A stretch of DNA of 64,000 bases. Origin: an uncultured Anaerolineae bacterium (GTDB taxonomy: Bacteria > Chloroflexota > Anaerolineae > Promineifilales > Promineifilaceae). The position numbers and the translations under genes are program-made. The notes below the pieces were generated by a model. It worked only from the letters and a program-made list of their open reading frames with translations, was not told the DNA's origin and made no database searches. Shown one piece after another: positions 1 through 8,224 of this stretch. The first letter of the stretch is position 1. Every line of letters begins with the position of its first letter. The stretch spans positions 124,001 through 188,000 of the forward strand of contig CAJQMR010000005.1 in NCBI GenBank assembly GCA_905479495.1, written 5' to 3'.

Positions 1-41
1 AAATTTTCGAGATTACCCTCCTCTACGCTTGTTATAGCGGA

Positions 42-1001
42 TTATAAGGAAAAGTCTACCACAACGGCCGTTACATTATCATTGCTGTGGGCAGCTAAAG
101 CTGTTTCATACAGCTCATCCACAATTTGGGGCAAAGATATATCCTGCTCCATTACTTGCTGAATCGCCTTATCAGTCACAAATCCGCACAAGCCATCGCT
201 GCACAGCAGCAACTTGCCCTGTTTAGGCAGCAAGCGCATATACGTATCTGCATCCACCTCTTCCCCTTGGCCAACCGCACGCAGCAGCACATTGCGGTAG
301 CGATACATGGTGGCTTCTTCGGCCGTGAGCGTCCCGACATCTTGCAGGCGCTGCACCAGAGAATGATCGGCACTAATTTGTTCCAACTTGCCGTTGGCCA
401 GCAAATAGAGCCGACTGTCACCCACATGGGCCACATGCAAGCGCCGCCCTAACACCAGGGCAATGGTCAAGGTTGTGCCGCTATCTACTTCGAGATCATC
501 TTCAAAAACGGCCGTATTTGCGGCCTGAACTGCATCGAGCAATACCTCTTGAATGGGCACTTGGGTAGGCGGATCAACCGATTGCAACAAAGGCATATAA
601 ATTTTGCTCAAAATATAGTGGGCCGCTACCCGAGAAGCAATCCGGCTGGCCACATGGCCATTGGTATGACCCCCCATGCCATCAGCCACAATGTACAGGC
701 CAAAGGGAACCATAGGAAAATGGCCCCCTGCCTCCGAGCTAAAAATCAGGCAAGAATCTTCGTTTCGTTCCCGAGCACCCACATCACAGCGCACACCAGC
801 CCGCAGCGTCGGTTCCGACAAAGCACCTTCATGTTGCGACGTGCCAATATCGATAGTTTCTGACGCGTTAGGATCATTCATAACGGCCGTATCATCTAAT
901 TCGGCCGTTTGGGCCACAGCAGACGGATCAGCTTCCTGTTCAACAGGGGGCTGCTTTTGGGACTGATCTTCAGGCTCAATAAATGGAGGTGTTTCATTCA
1001 T
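42..1001 (-). CDS. PP2C-family Ser/Thr protein phosphatase
   Basis: Metal-dependent phosphatase expected to reverse Ser/Thr phosphorylation in the cytoplasm. The acidic, low-complexity N-terminus (about 70 residues) is followed by a complete PP2C core: the RNED motif after a VGARE stretch, DGMGGH (metal-binding Asp and Gly), GTTLT, HVGDSR, CSDGLCGFV and a final SNDNVTAVVV containing the metal-binding Asp. No membrane segment. The frame is open to 1034, but the ATG at 1001 (MNETPP) follows a GGAA-type ribosome site and avoids running into a half-copy of an intergenic repeat, so it is preferred; about 319 residues. It lies directly downstream of a Ser/Thr kinase on the same strand, the usual PrpC/Stk arrangement, so the kinase is the likely partner. 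Confidence 0.92.
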   Translation of the reverse strand: MNETPPFIEPEDQSQKQPPVEQEADPSAVAQTAELDDTAVMNDPNASETIDIGTSQHEGALSEPTLRAGVRCDVGARERNEDSCLIFSSEAGGHFPMVPFGLYIVADGMGGHTNGHVASRIASRVAAHYILSKIYMPLLQSVDPPTQVPIQEVLLDAVQAANTAVFEDDLEVDSGTTLTIALVLGRRLHVAHVGDSRLYLLANGKLEQISADHSLVQRLQDVGTLTAEEATMYRYRNVLLRAVGQGEEVDADTYMRLLPKQGKLLLCSDGLCGFVTDKAIQQVMEQDISLPQIVDELYETALAAHSNDNVTAVVVDFSL

Positions 1002-1028
1002 AATAAATTCCGATCTTTTGTGCATCAT

Positions 1029-1055
1029 ACCCAATTACCCAGTTCCGAGTAACTA
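1029..1055. repeat. Half-copy of the TAATTGGGTAAC intergenic repeat
   Basis: One arm of the same AT-rich repeat seen as complete inverted copies at 11515-11574 and 59486-59552. It bridges the kinase stop codon and the start region of the phosphatase gene. Only one arm is visible, so no hairpin is expected here. Confidence 0.55.
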
Positions 1056-3008
1056 AGCCGGTAATGCATAAATATAATGGTTGGTTGAGCCGATGTAAAC
1101 CACCCCATCAGCAACAGTTGGTGAAGAAATAACAGGCGCGCCCGTGTCAAACTGCCAATTAACATCCCCTTTCTTGGTAGACAGACAGTAAACAATCCCA
1201 TTGGTACCGCCAAAATAAACGGCATCGTTCCAAACCACAGGCGAGGAGGCAATTTGCCCATCTATCTCAAAGGTCCACAATTGGCGTCCGGTATCCATGT
1301 CCAGCACATACAGGCTGCCGTCTGATGAGCCAATGTAGACAGCTTCATTATGCACCGTGGGTGAAGAAACAATCGGACGGCGGCTGCGGAAACGCCAAAT
1401 GATCCAGCCCGTATTGGCATCTAATGCATAAACCGTACCGTCCAACGATCCCACAAACACAATCTCATCAACCACGGTGGGCGATGAGGTGACACTACGT
1501 TTGGCCTGCGCCTGCCATTTTGTTTTGCCACTGGCAATCTCTACACAGAAGATGTAACCACCTTCGGTGCCGAAGAAGATGCGCTCTTCATCTACGTAAG
1601 CGGTAGAACGAACGGGCGCGTAGGCATTCGCCTTCCATTTTGACCGCCCCTGATGTATCTCCAGCGCATAAAAATGTCCATCATCGGAACCAAAAAAGAC
1701 GTGATCATAGCGAACAACCGGTGAGGCATAAATGGCCCCATTGGTGGCAAAACGCCAATTTTGGCGACCAGTCCGCCGCTGAATGCAATATAAATGTTTA
1801 TCTACGGAACCAATAAACACGTTGTCTTCATAAACAAATGGGGTGCTGCCACCGACGCTGTCGGAAGCAGGGAACTTCCAGACAAACTCGCCATTCTCGC
1901 TGTTAAGTGCGTACAAATTATTGTCATAGGCACCCACGTACACCATCTTGCCAGAAACGGCAGCTTTGCCCCGAATCTCATCTTCGCATTTAAACTGCCA
2001 GATGGGCTGCACCTGGCTAGGCACAGGCGCCGCAGCAGACCCTGTTGACGACACGGCCGTAGCGGCCGGGCTGCCGGTTGGGGGAACGGCCAGATTGGGG
2101 TTGCTGTCGAAAACGGCCGTACCCGGACGCTGCAACAACACTTCCAAGGCATCCTTCAACGCTTTGGCATCAGAAAAGCGGTCTTTGGGATCATATGCCA
2201 GGCAGCGCATGATGATGGCTTCAAAGGCGGGTGTAACGTGAGGATTCACTTTACCAATCGGCCGTTCGGCAAAGGTAAATGGCGGCTCCAGGCGGGGGTC
2301 TTGCCGCGTTAGCAGATGGTGCAGTGTGGCCCCCAACGCGTAAATATCGCCAGCAGGTTCCGCTTGCCCCCGGTACTGTTCTGGCGGCGAATATCCTTCT
2401 GTACCAATCATCGTGCCCTTGTCGCCCATCTCAAATACTTTGGCAATGCCAAAATCAATCAGGCGAATCCGCTCACGATGATCCAGCATGATATTGGAGG
2501 GCTTCACATCACGAAACACAATAGGCTGCGGCTTTTGGCTGTGTAGATGATAGAGGGCATCACAAACCTGCATCGCCCAGGTAATAGCCGTTTCCTGGTC
2601 CAGATACTCCGTTTGTTCTTCCAGCCATTCATCTAAATCTTTACCGCGAATCAGTTCCAAAATCAGGTATGAACGATCCCCTTCCGTAAAATAATCAGAC
2701 ACGTCAGGAATGGCGGGATGGTCCAGCATAGCCAACATGCTGGCTTCGCGCTCAAAAGATTTAATTGTCAGCGCCCGCATTTGCGGATCAGGGGTGGAAA
2801 TGACCATCTCTTTAACGGCACACAGCTTGGTGACGTTGGGAAAGCGCATGTCGCGTGCCTGATACACCGAGCTAAACCCGCCTGCACCCAGAGGGCCTAC
2901 AATCCGGTAACGCTCTTGCAGCATGTCACCTGGCTGCAGGCCACTGCGCTGCGCCTTTTTTTGTCGGCCGCGTTTGCTTGCGAGTTGTCTTGTGGTTAAT
3001 CGCCCCAT
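1053..3008 (-). CDS. Ser/Thr protein kinase with C-terminal PQQ-type beta-propeller
   Basis: Hanks-type kinase domain at residues about 34-290: glycine loop GAGGFSSV (41-48), Lys66 in AVKEM, catalytic Asp167 in FRDVKPSN (the usual HRD His is Phe), DFG at 185-187 and SPPEQ as the APE equivalent. A short Pro/Ala/Ser linker leads to residues about 336-651, which hold seven complete repeats of the form DGxxYALDxxTGxxxWxF plus a final partial one that can pair with the first strand, giving an eight-bladed propeller. There is no transmembrane segment between the domains, unlike PknD-type receptors, so the propeller appears to be cytoplasmic. The lysine-rich N-terminus (KRGRQKKAQR) is unusual. Upstream of the PP2C gene, with a 51-bp gap to its preferred start. 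Ligand of the propeller unknown. Confidence 0.93.
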   Translation of the reverse strand: MGRLTTRQLASKRGRQKKAQRSGLQPGDMLQERYRIVGPLGAGGFSSVYQARDMRFPNVTKLCAVKEMVISTPDPQMRALTIKSFEREASMLAMLDHPAIPDVSDYFTEGDRSYLILELIRGKDLDEWLEEQTEYLDQETAITWAMQVCDALYHLHSQKPQPIVFRDVKPSNIMLDHRERIRLIDFGIAKVFEMGDKGTMIGTEGYSPPEQYRGQAEPAGDIYALGATLHHLLTRQDPRLEPPFTFAERPIGKVNPHVTPAFEAIIMRCLAYDPKDRFSDAKALKDALEVLLQRPGTAVFDSNPNLAVPPTGSPAATAVSSTGSAAAPVPSQVQPIWQFKCEDEIRGKAAVSGKMVYVGAYDNNLYALNSENGEFVWKFPASDSVGGSTPFVYEDNVFIGSVDKHLYCIQRRTGRQNWRFATNGAIYASPVVRYDHVFFGSDDGHFYALEIHQGRSKWKANAYAPVRSTAYVDEERIFFGTEGGYIFCVEIASGKTKWQAQAKRSVTSSPTVVDEIVFVGSLDGTVYALDANTGWIIWRFRSRRPIVSSPTVHNEAVYIGSSDGSLYVLDMDTGRQLWTFEIDGQIASSPVVWNDAVYFGGTNGIVYCLSTKKGDVNWQFDTGAPVISSPTVADGVVYIGSTNHYIYALPA

Positions 3009-3130
3009 AATAATTGGTGGTGGTGGTCTTTTTCCTTTGTTGTATGCGGGTTTATTATAAGTTCACCTGACGCAAATAATCAAGCGACTCGGTACTAATA
3101 GCATGGAACTGGAGAACCTATCGGATTGTA

Positions 3131-3895
3131 TCAGGCACAAACCTTCTGGTGCCAGACTCTTTCGCCGCCAACCTGGGCGGTGTAGGCTTCAATTTTGCGC
3201 TCTAAATCATCGTGGGTTGTAAAAAAGGAGCTTCTTTGCGAAACGTAGGCCCAAATGGCGTCAATTTTGGCCTGTACGGCCGTTGCCGATAAAGTAACAC
3301 TGGTTGACTGCCATTGTTTGGGGGTGGGGGTTAATACGGCCGTAACCGCCCCATCTTTTGCCGCATAGGGATAATCTTCATAATAAAGAAGCGATTCGCC
3401 AAACACCTGCTCCGCCGCCAGCCGCGTCAGCCGGTGATCCACATGATTACCCACCGTTAAGGGAGCATAAATTTGGTCCGCCGCAGGTAGTTGGCGCAGC
3501 CGGGCTACCAGCCAATCGACCACAGCTTCATCGGCCGGGTGCTGAGTCGTTATGATCGACTCCCAACTAGGATAACAGGGCTCACCGGTAGCCGGATCGG
3601 GGCGGTAAATGCAGTCAGTCACCGACCAATGAAGATAGTCCGCCTGGAGGATTTGGCAGGCGACTACATCTTCGGCGCGGCGCACCCGAACGGCGTCACG
3701 CGCCAGCTCCCAGCGCTGGTGCAGCTCCCTGGCAAACTCAGATAACGGCACATCAGCGGCTGGCTCCCCAGCCATGAGCGTCACAACAAGAATGGGGGCG
3801 CGGTTGGTGGTTTCCTGGAAAATCTGCCCACCACAAGAAAGGGCGGCATCATCCAGGTGGGGGGATAGATAAATCGCTTTGTACCATTCACGCAC
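3131..3895 (-). CDS. PIG-L (LmbE) family deacetylase
   Basis: Zinc-dependent N-acetyl-sugar deacetylase family. The PHLDDAALSCGG motif lies near the N-terminus (His and Asp of the metal site) and GNHVDHR supplies the second His pair. The frame is open upstream to 4114, but that part lies inside cysS. The GTG at 3895, in the overlap GTGCGTGA with the cysS stop, puts the motif at the normal distance from the N-terminus and gives 254 residues. The overlap implies translational coupling with cysS. Family members deacetylate GlcNAc conjugates (MshB in mycothiol, BshB in bacillithiol synthesis, LmbE, GlcNAc-PI deacetylases). Substrate cannot be told here. Confidence 0.88.
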   Translation of the reverse strand: MREWYKAIYLSPHLDDAALSCGGQIFQETTNRAPILVVTLMAGEPAADVPLSEFARELHQRWELARDAVRVRRAEDVVACQILQADYLHWSVTDCIYRPDPATGEPCYPSWESIITTQHPADEAVVDWLVARLRQLPAADQIYAPLTVGNHVDHRLTRLAAEQVFGESLLYYEDYPYAAKDGAVTAVLTPTPKQWQSTSVTLSATAVQAKIDAIWAYVSQRSSFFTTHDDLERKIEAYTAQVGGERVWHQKVCA

Positions 3896-5279
3896 GGGCC
3901 GTTCTCCGCTTGAGTTCAGGGCCATCCGGCGTATCGACCACATCATAACCAGCAGCCACGATTTGATCGCGCAGGGCATCCGCCTCGGCCCAGGCTTTGC
4001 TGGCACGGGCTTCTTGCCGCTGGGCCACCAGCGCCTGCACCGTTTCGGGCACGGGTTGATCATCTTTTGCTTCTGGCTGCCATGTGGCCATCCGCAAGCC
4101 AAAAATCTGATCAAACAGGAGGATGGTGGCTTTCTTCACCCCATCAGGCAAATCACTTTTAACGAGGTCCCACATCACGGCCAGGGCGCGGGGCATGTTC
4201 AGGTCATCATTGATCTGGTTGGTGAACTGGGTGACGTAGGTTTCATCCGGTTTTGTGGGAGCGGGCCATTGGGAAACGGCCGTACGCAATCGTTGCAGTG
4301 CCGTCGCCGCGCCGTCCATTGCCTGCCAGTTAAACGTCAGCTTGGCGCGATAATGCCCGCCCAGGCAGAAGTAGCGGTACACCAGCGGATCATAGCCGCG
4401 ATCCATCAGCGTTTGCAGCCGTAAAAAATCTCCGGCCGATTTGGACATCTTCAGGCCATCCAGCTGCAAAAAGTAGCCGTGCAGCCAGAAGTTGGCCAGC
4501 CGGGTATCGTAACACGCCTGGGATTGGGCAATCTCGTTGGGATGGTGCACCATGATGTGGTCTTCACCGCCGCAGTGGATGTCGAAGAACGTGCCCAGAT
4601 ATTTAGCAGCCATCGCCGAGCATTCAATGTGCCAGCCAGGGAAGCCGGTGCCCCAGGGACTGTCCCACTCCATCTGCCGCTGCGCGTCCGGCGGGCTGAA
4701 TTTCCACAAGGCAAAATCGGTGGGGTTGCGCTTTTCGCTCATGGCAATACGGCTGCCTGCCTTTAGCCCTTCGATGTTGAGCCGGGCGATGTAGCCGTAA
4801 TCGTCCAGCTGGGAGGTGTCGAAGTAGATGCCGTCGCTGGTGCGATAGGCGACTCCCTTGGCTTCGATGCACTGGATCATGCCAATTTGTTCGGCGATGT
4901 GGTCGGTGGCCTTGCACCAGATGTGCGGCTCGTGGATGTTGAGCTGAGCCAAATCCTGCTTGAATGCCTGAGTGTAAATCTCGGCAATTTCCCAGGCGCT
5001 TTTGCCCGCGCGGCGGGTGCCCACTTCCATCTTGTCCTCACCGGCGTCGGCGTCGTCGGTCAGGTGCCCCACGTCGGTGATGTTCATGACGTGCTGCACG
5101 GGGTAGCCGTTAAATTCCAGGACACGCCGCAAAATATCTTCAAAAATGTAGGTGCGCAGGTTGCCGATGTGGGCGTAGTCGTAAACGGTAAGGCCGCAGG
5201 CGTACAGCTTGACTTCGGGTGGATCGAGGGGGGTGAACGGCCGTACCCGACGCTCGTAGGTATCAAACAAGTTTAACAT
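3888..5279 (-). CDS. cysS: Cysteinyl-tRNA synthetase
   Basis: Class I aminoacyl-tRNA synthetase charging tRNA-Cys. Zinc ligand Cys28 in LYACGLTVYD, the HIGN signature at 37-40, a second zinc Cys in WHIECSAMA, His in HCGGEDH, and KMSKS near residue 267 are all visible. The 463-residue length is normal for CysS and longer than the mycothiol ligase MshC. The anticodon-binding C-terminal helical domain is present. The 3' end overlaps the PIG-L gene by 8 bp. A tRNA-Cys gene lies elsewhere in the window (34105-34175). Confidence 0.97.
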   Translation of the reverse strand: MLNLFDTYERRVRPFTPLDPPEVKLYACGLTVYDYAHIGNLRTYIFEDILRRVLEFNGYPVQHVMNITDVGHLTDDADAGEDKMEVGTRRAGKSAWEIAEIYTQAFKQDLAQLNIHEPHIWCKATDHIAEQIGMIQCIEAKGVAYRTSDGIYFDTSQLDDYGYIARLNIEGLKAGSRIAMSEKRNPTDFALWKFSPPDAQRQMEWDSPWGTGFPGWHIECSAMAAKYLGTFFDIHCGGEDHIMVHHPNEIAQSQACYDTRLANFWLHGYFLQLDGLKMSKSAGDFLRLQTLMDRGYDPLVYRYFCLGGHYRAKLTFNWQAMDGAATALQRLRTAVSQWPAPTKPDETYVTQFTNQINDDLNMPRALAVMWDLVKSDLPDGVKKATILLFDQIFGLRMATWQPEAKDDQPVPETVQALVAQRQEARASKAWAEADALRDQIVAAGYDVVDTPDGPELKRRTARA

Positions 5280-5385
5280 GCTGGATAGCTTACCCTACTC
5301 CTGGGGTGTTGTCGAAAGGGGGAAGGGATTTTGGTAGAATGTGATCTATGTCATTAGGCGAAGAGTTTTTCCGACGGCCACTATT

Positions 5386-6492
5386 ATGAAAAATTACCTT
5401 CTTCTTCTCTGTGGTGTGTTTATTCTGTTGACATCATGCCAGCCAACCACGCCAGGTCTAGCCGATCCCACAAAGCTAACCGTCTCAACTGCGCCAACTA
5501 CAACAACTCACCATCTGCAAATAGAACAAACAGCAACGTCTCAGGCAACGTGTGCATTTATTAAAGATGAGGATGGTTGGCCTGTGCCAATGGTGGATCG
5601 GCCGTCTCTTGCTTATGATTCGCAACGGCAAAAAACAGTGTTATACGATGGGCATAGTGGCTGCACTTGGGAATACGATGGTACATTTTGGGAACTCATT
5701 GAAACTGAAACTTCGCCCCCTTCAAGCGGATCAGAAAAACTTATTTATGATTCAACGCAAGGTTTAATACGCTTAGTTGGTACTTTCCCAAACTGGAGCG
5801 AAGTCTGGCAATACAATGGAATAGATTGGCAAAGAGTTATTGCGGAAAATTCTTTCTATCTTTTTTCATCTGGCTGGGTTACAGCGGCCTACATGCCAGA
5901 TAAACAAGCGATTTATCTTCTCGGAGCCTGCCTTGAGAAATGCAGTAACGAAGGACATTATTCCGGTTGGCTTTTTGAAGGAAAATCATGGGTGGAAGAA
6001 GGAATCATTCCATTTGGAGCTGACGCAGCAGCCGGGGAACCCACTTATATGACTCCAGAAGTCGTCTATCTTGAAGACAACCAGACTCTGGTTTTACAAA
6101 CCGGGTTTGGAGGAAAAACTATAGGCTCCTGGGCACTCAACTATGATGGGAGAGAGTGGGAGATTTCCGAAGATAGCACATCGACGAGCGGAATTAATGA
6201 TTTGCTTTTGTTTTTTGACATGGTATATGACACTGAGCGAAAGGTTGTCGTTCTGTTTGGTGCATTTCAAGAAGGCGAGAAATTAATCGTAGAGACATGG
6301 GAATATGATGGCATCGAATGGAAACAAGTTTTCCCCCAAAGATCGCCTTCCGTTCGAGTTTGGCATGCTATGGCATATGACTCACATCGAAAGGTCGTGG
6401 TTTTGTATGGGGGCTCAGATTATACCGATGACAATTTTCCCAACCTTTACGAGACATGGGAATACGACGGCGTAACCTGGACGCAAAAGTGA
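5386..6492 (+). CDS. Secreted lipoprotein with kelch-like repeats
   Basis: The frame is open from a GTG at 5341, but the ATG at 5386 begins a textbook lipoprotein signal (MKNYLLLL...LTSC), so the mature protein should start at the Cys and be lipid-anchored outside the membrane. The body repeats a unit of the type YDSxRxxxVLYGG...TWEYDGxxWxxV at least five times, ending in TWEYDGVTWTQK; this is the kelch/galactose-oxidase style of beta-propeller. No catalytic residues recognised. A -10-like TAGAAT lies at 5335-5340. Base composition is AT-richer than the neighbours, which may indicate acquisition. Function unknown; ligand binding at the surface is inference. Confidence 0.8.
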   Translation: MKNYLLLLCGVFILLTSCQPTTPGLADPTKLTVSTAPTTTTHHLQIEQTATSQATCAFIKDEDGWPVPMVDRPSLAYDSQRQKTVLYDGHSGCTWEYDGTFWELIETETSPPSSGSEKLIYDSTQGLIRLVGTFPNWSEVWQYNGIDWQRVIAENSFYLFSSGWVTAAYMPDKQAIYLLGACLEKCSNEGHYSGWLFEGKSWVEEGIIPFGADAAAGEPTYMTPEVVYLEDNQTLVLQTGFGGKTIGSWALNYDGREWEISEDSTSTSGINDLLLFFDMVYDTERKVVVLFGAFQEGEKLIVETWEYDGIEWKQVFPQRSPSVRVWHAMAYDSHRKVVVLYGGSDYTDDNFPNLYETWEYDGVTWTQK

Positions 6493-6539
6493 ATTTGCCT
6501 TTTTCATGGGTCTTGTGGGGCGAATGGCCGTCTCCCTTA

Positions 6540-6609
6540 CCAATTGGCTTCCCACCAGATAGCTCACTATAATACAAATCCTATGTCAAGGTTAACCCAT
6601 CTGGATGAA
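6540..6609 (+). repeat. Direct repeat, copy 1: moaC promoter and start fragment
   Basis: Matches 9823-9892 at 67 of 70 positions by eye. It contains the same -35 TTGGCT (6544-6549), 18-bp spacer, -10 TATAAT (6568-6573) and ATG (6583) as moaC. After the start it reads MSRLTHLDENGR and hits a stop about 16 codons in, so it is a broken 5' end of moaC. It sits about 40 bp before the GTG of the first glycosyltransferase, which it could drive. Together with copy 2 it borders a 3.2-kb segment holding both glycosyltransferase genes. Confidence 0.9.
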
Positions 6610-6650
6610 AACGGCCGTGTGGTGGACAGATAACACAGGGATAGAACCGA

Positions 6651-8150
6651 GTGATAAATTCAGCGCCACATTCCCGACGTGATTCTTTGTTCCTAATCCT
6701 TGTTCTAGTCGGTGGTGCCGTCCTGCGGTTAACCCGGTTAGGCTACCAAAGTGAATGGAACGATGAAGCCTTAAGCGTTGTGATTGCCAAAGGCAGCCTC
6801 AACCAGATTCTGACAAACCAGTTTCAGACGCGTCACCCCCCCGGCTATTATCTGCTGCTGCATTTTTGGCTGAATCTTTTTGGCGATAGTGACTTTGCCC
6901 TGCGCTTGCTTTCAGCAATTGCTGGTATCCTGAGCATTTATGTGATCTATCTGCTTGGAAAAACCCTCTTCACCTCCAAAACAGGCTTGTGGGCCGCAGC
7001 GATTACAGCCATCATGCCCTACCACCTCTTCTATTCACAGGAGATACGGACCTACAGCTGGCTCTTTTTATTAACGGCCGTAATGATGTTGGGGCAGGCC
7101 AAAATTTGGCAAGGAAAAAGCAGCCGCTTCTCCACACGTTTTTGGTGGGGGATCTATCTTGTGGCCGCCGTAATAGGCCTCTCAATGCATTACCTCTATC
7201 CGCTGGCGGTAGGGGTAATGGGTCTTTATTTTATTATTCGCCGTTGGTCAGCAGGCGATGGGCCTGACTGGCGGACATTTTTCATCGTTCATGGAATCAT
7301 GGGGGTGCTGTACTTGCCCATCTTTCTGGGGGCGATCCAGGAAGCCGGTGGCCCGGCGTACTTTATCGAAGAAACGTCGCTGGGCGTATTTTTCTCCATG
7401 CCCCTGGCCTTAACCGTTGGTCAGTTTCTAACCCTGACGCCTATGATGGCTGCCTATGGCCTGATACTGGTCTTGCTTATCATTTCCATGCTGCAAGTAG
7501 GGCGTGCCTTCTACCAAAAAGCACGAGAAAGGAGTGGCCTGGGTCTGATCGTTCTGGCTTACTGGTTGCCTATCCTCATTCTTTTTGCCGTCGCCTTGGT
7601 CTGGCAGCCGCTGACCGCGCCCCGCTTGCTGGTATTAGCTGCGCCGGGCCTCTATTTGCTGCTGGCCTGGGGCATGACACTGACCAAAGAAAAAACATTC
7701 AACCTGGTCCTGGTGGTGCTACTTCTGGGGTTTGGTTTATGGGCGGATTACCATTGGCTGTTTGTGACCGGGTATCAGAAACCACCAGCCCGTGAGGCAG
7801 CTTACCATTTGCAAGAAGCAGCCGCCGCCAACGAACCCATCTACTATGCCAATGACAGTGGCTTTCGCCTTTTTCATCACTATGCGCCAGAACTCGATCA
7901 TCACCTTTATCTGGACACAGACAGCCCTCACGCCAATCCCAAAGTCATTCCCGAAGTCATTGAACTGACGGGTGGCTCCATTACAACACCAGATGACCAG
8001 CTAAACGGCCGTTTCTGGCTGGTCCTTCATCTCGACTTTGATGTTGACTTACAAGAAGAGATATTGGCTGAGTTTGAATCTCGTTATCATCGCATCGCCA
8101 GCGAGGACGTGGGCGGTATTTTGATGTATCAGTATGAAGCTGGGAATTAA
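6651..8150 (+). CDS. GT39/ArnT-like membrane glycosyltransferase
   Basis: Polytopic membrane protein of 499 residues resembling lipid-phosphate-sugar-dependent transferases (PMT/ArnT, GT-C fold). The first transmembrane segment is followed by SEWNDEALSV, whose acidic pair corresponds to the catalytic Asp/Glu of the first extracytoplasmic loop. Around ten hydrophobic segments follow, then a soluble C-terminal domain from about residue 385 ending in DVGGILMYQ. The start is a GTG. The next gene is a clear paralogue, 74 bp downstream. It probably moves a sugar from a polyprenyl-phosphate donor onto a surface acceptor; donor and acceptor are not predictable. Confidence 0.82.
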   Translation: MINSAPHSRRDSLFLILVLVGGAVLRLTRLGYQSEWNDEALSVVIAKGSLNQILTNQFQTRHPPGYYLLLHFWLNLFGDSDFALRLLSAIAGILSIYVIYLLGKTLFTSKTGLWAAAITAIMPYHLFYSQEIRTYSWLFLLTAVMMLGQAKIWQGKSSRFSTRFWWGIYLVAAVIGLSMHYLYPLAVGVMGLYFIIRRWSAGDGPDWRTFFIVHGIMGVLYLPIFLGAIQEAGGPAYFIEETSLGVFFSMPLALTVGQFLTLTPMMAAYGLILVLLIISMLQVGRAFYQKARERSGLGLIVLAYWLPILILFAVALVWQPLTAPRLLVLAAPGLYLLLAWGMTLTKEKTFNLVLVVLLLGFGLWADYHWLFVTGYQKPPAREAAYHLQEAAAANEPIYYANDSGFRLFHHYAPELDHHLYLDTDSPHANPKVIPEVIELTGGSITTPDDQLNGRFWLVLHLDFDVDLQEEILAEFESRYHRIASEDVGGILMYQYEAGN

Positions 8151-8224
8151 GTGATTGGCAATTACGCCAGTTCATCGATTACCTGTTTCTACCAGCCGAC
8201 CACAACTTTTAGCAGGAAATCTGA

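Noticed and set aside
3896..4114. N-terminal extension of the PIG-L frame
   Set aside because: It lies inside cysS in another frame, has no family similarity, and the motif order fits the GTG at 3895.
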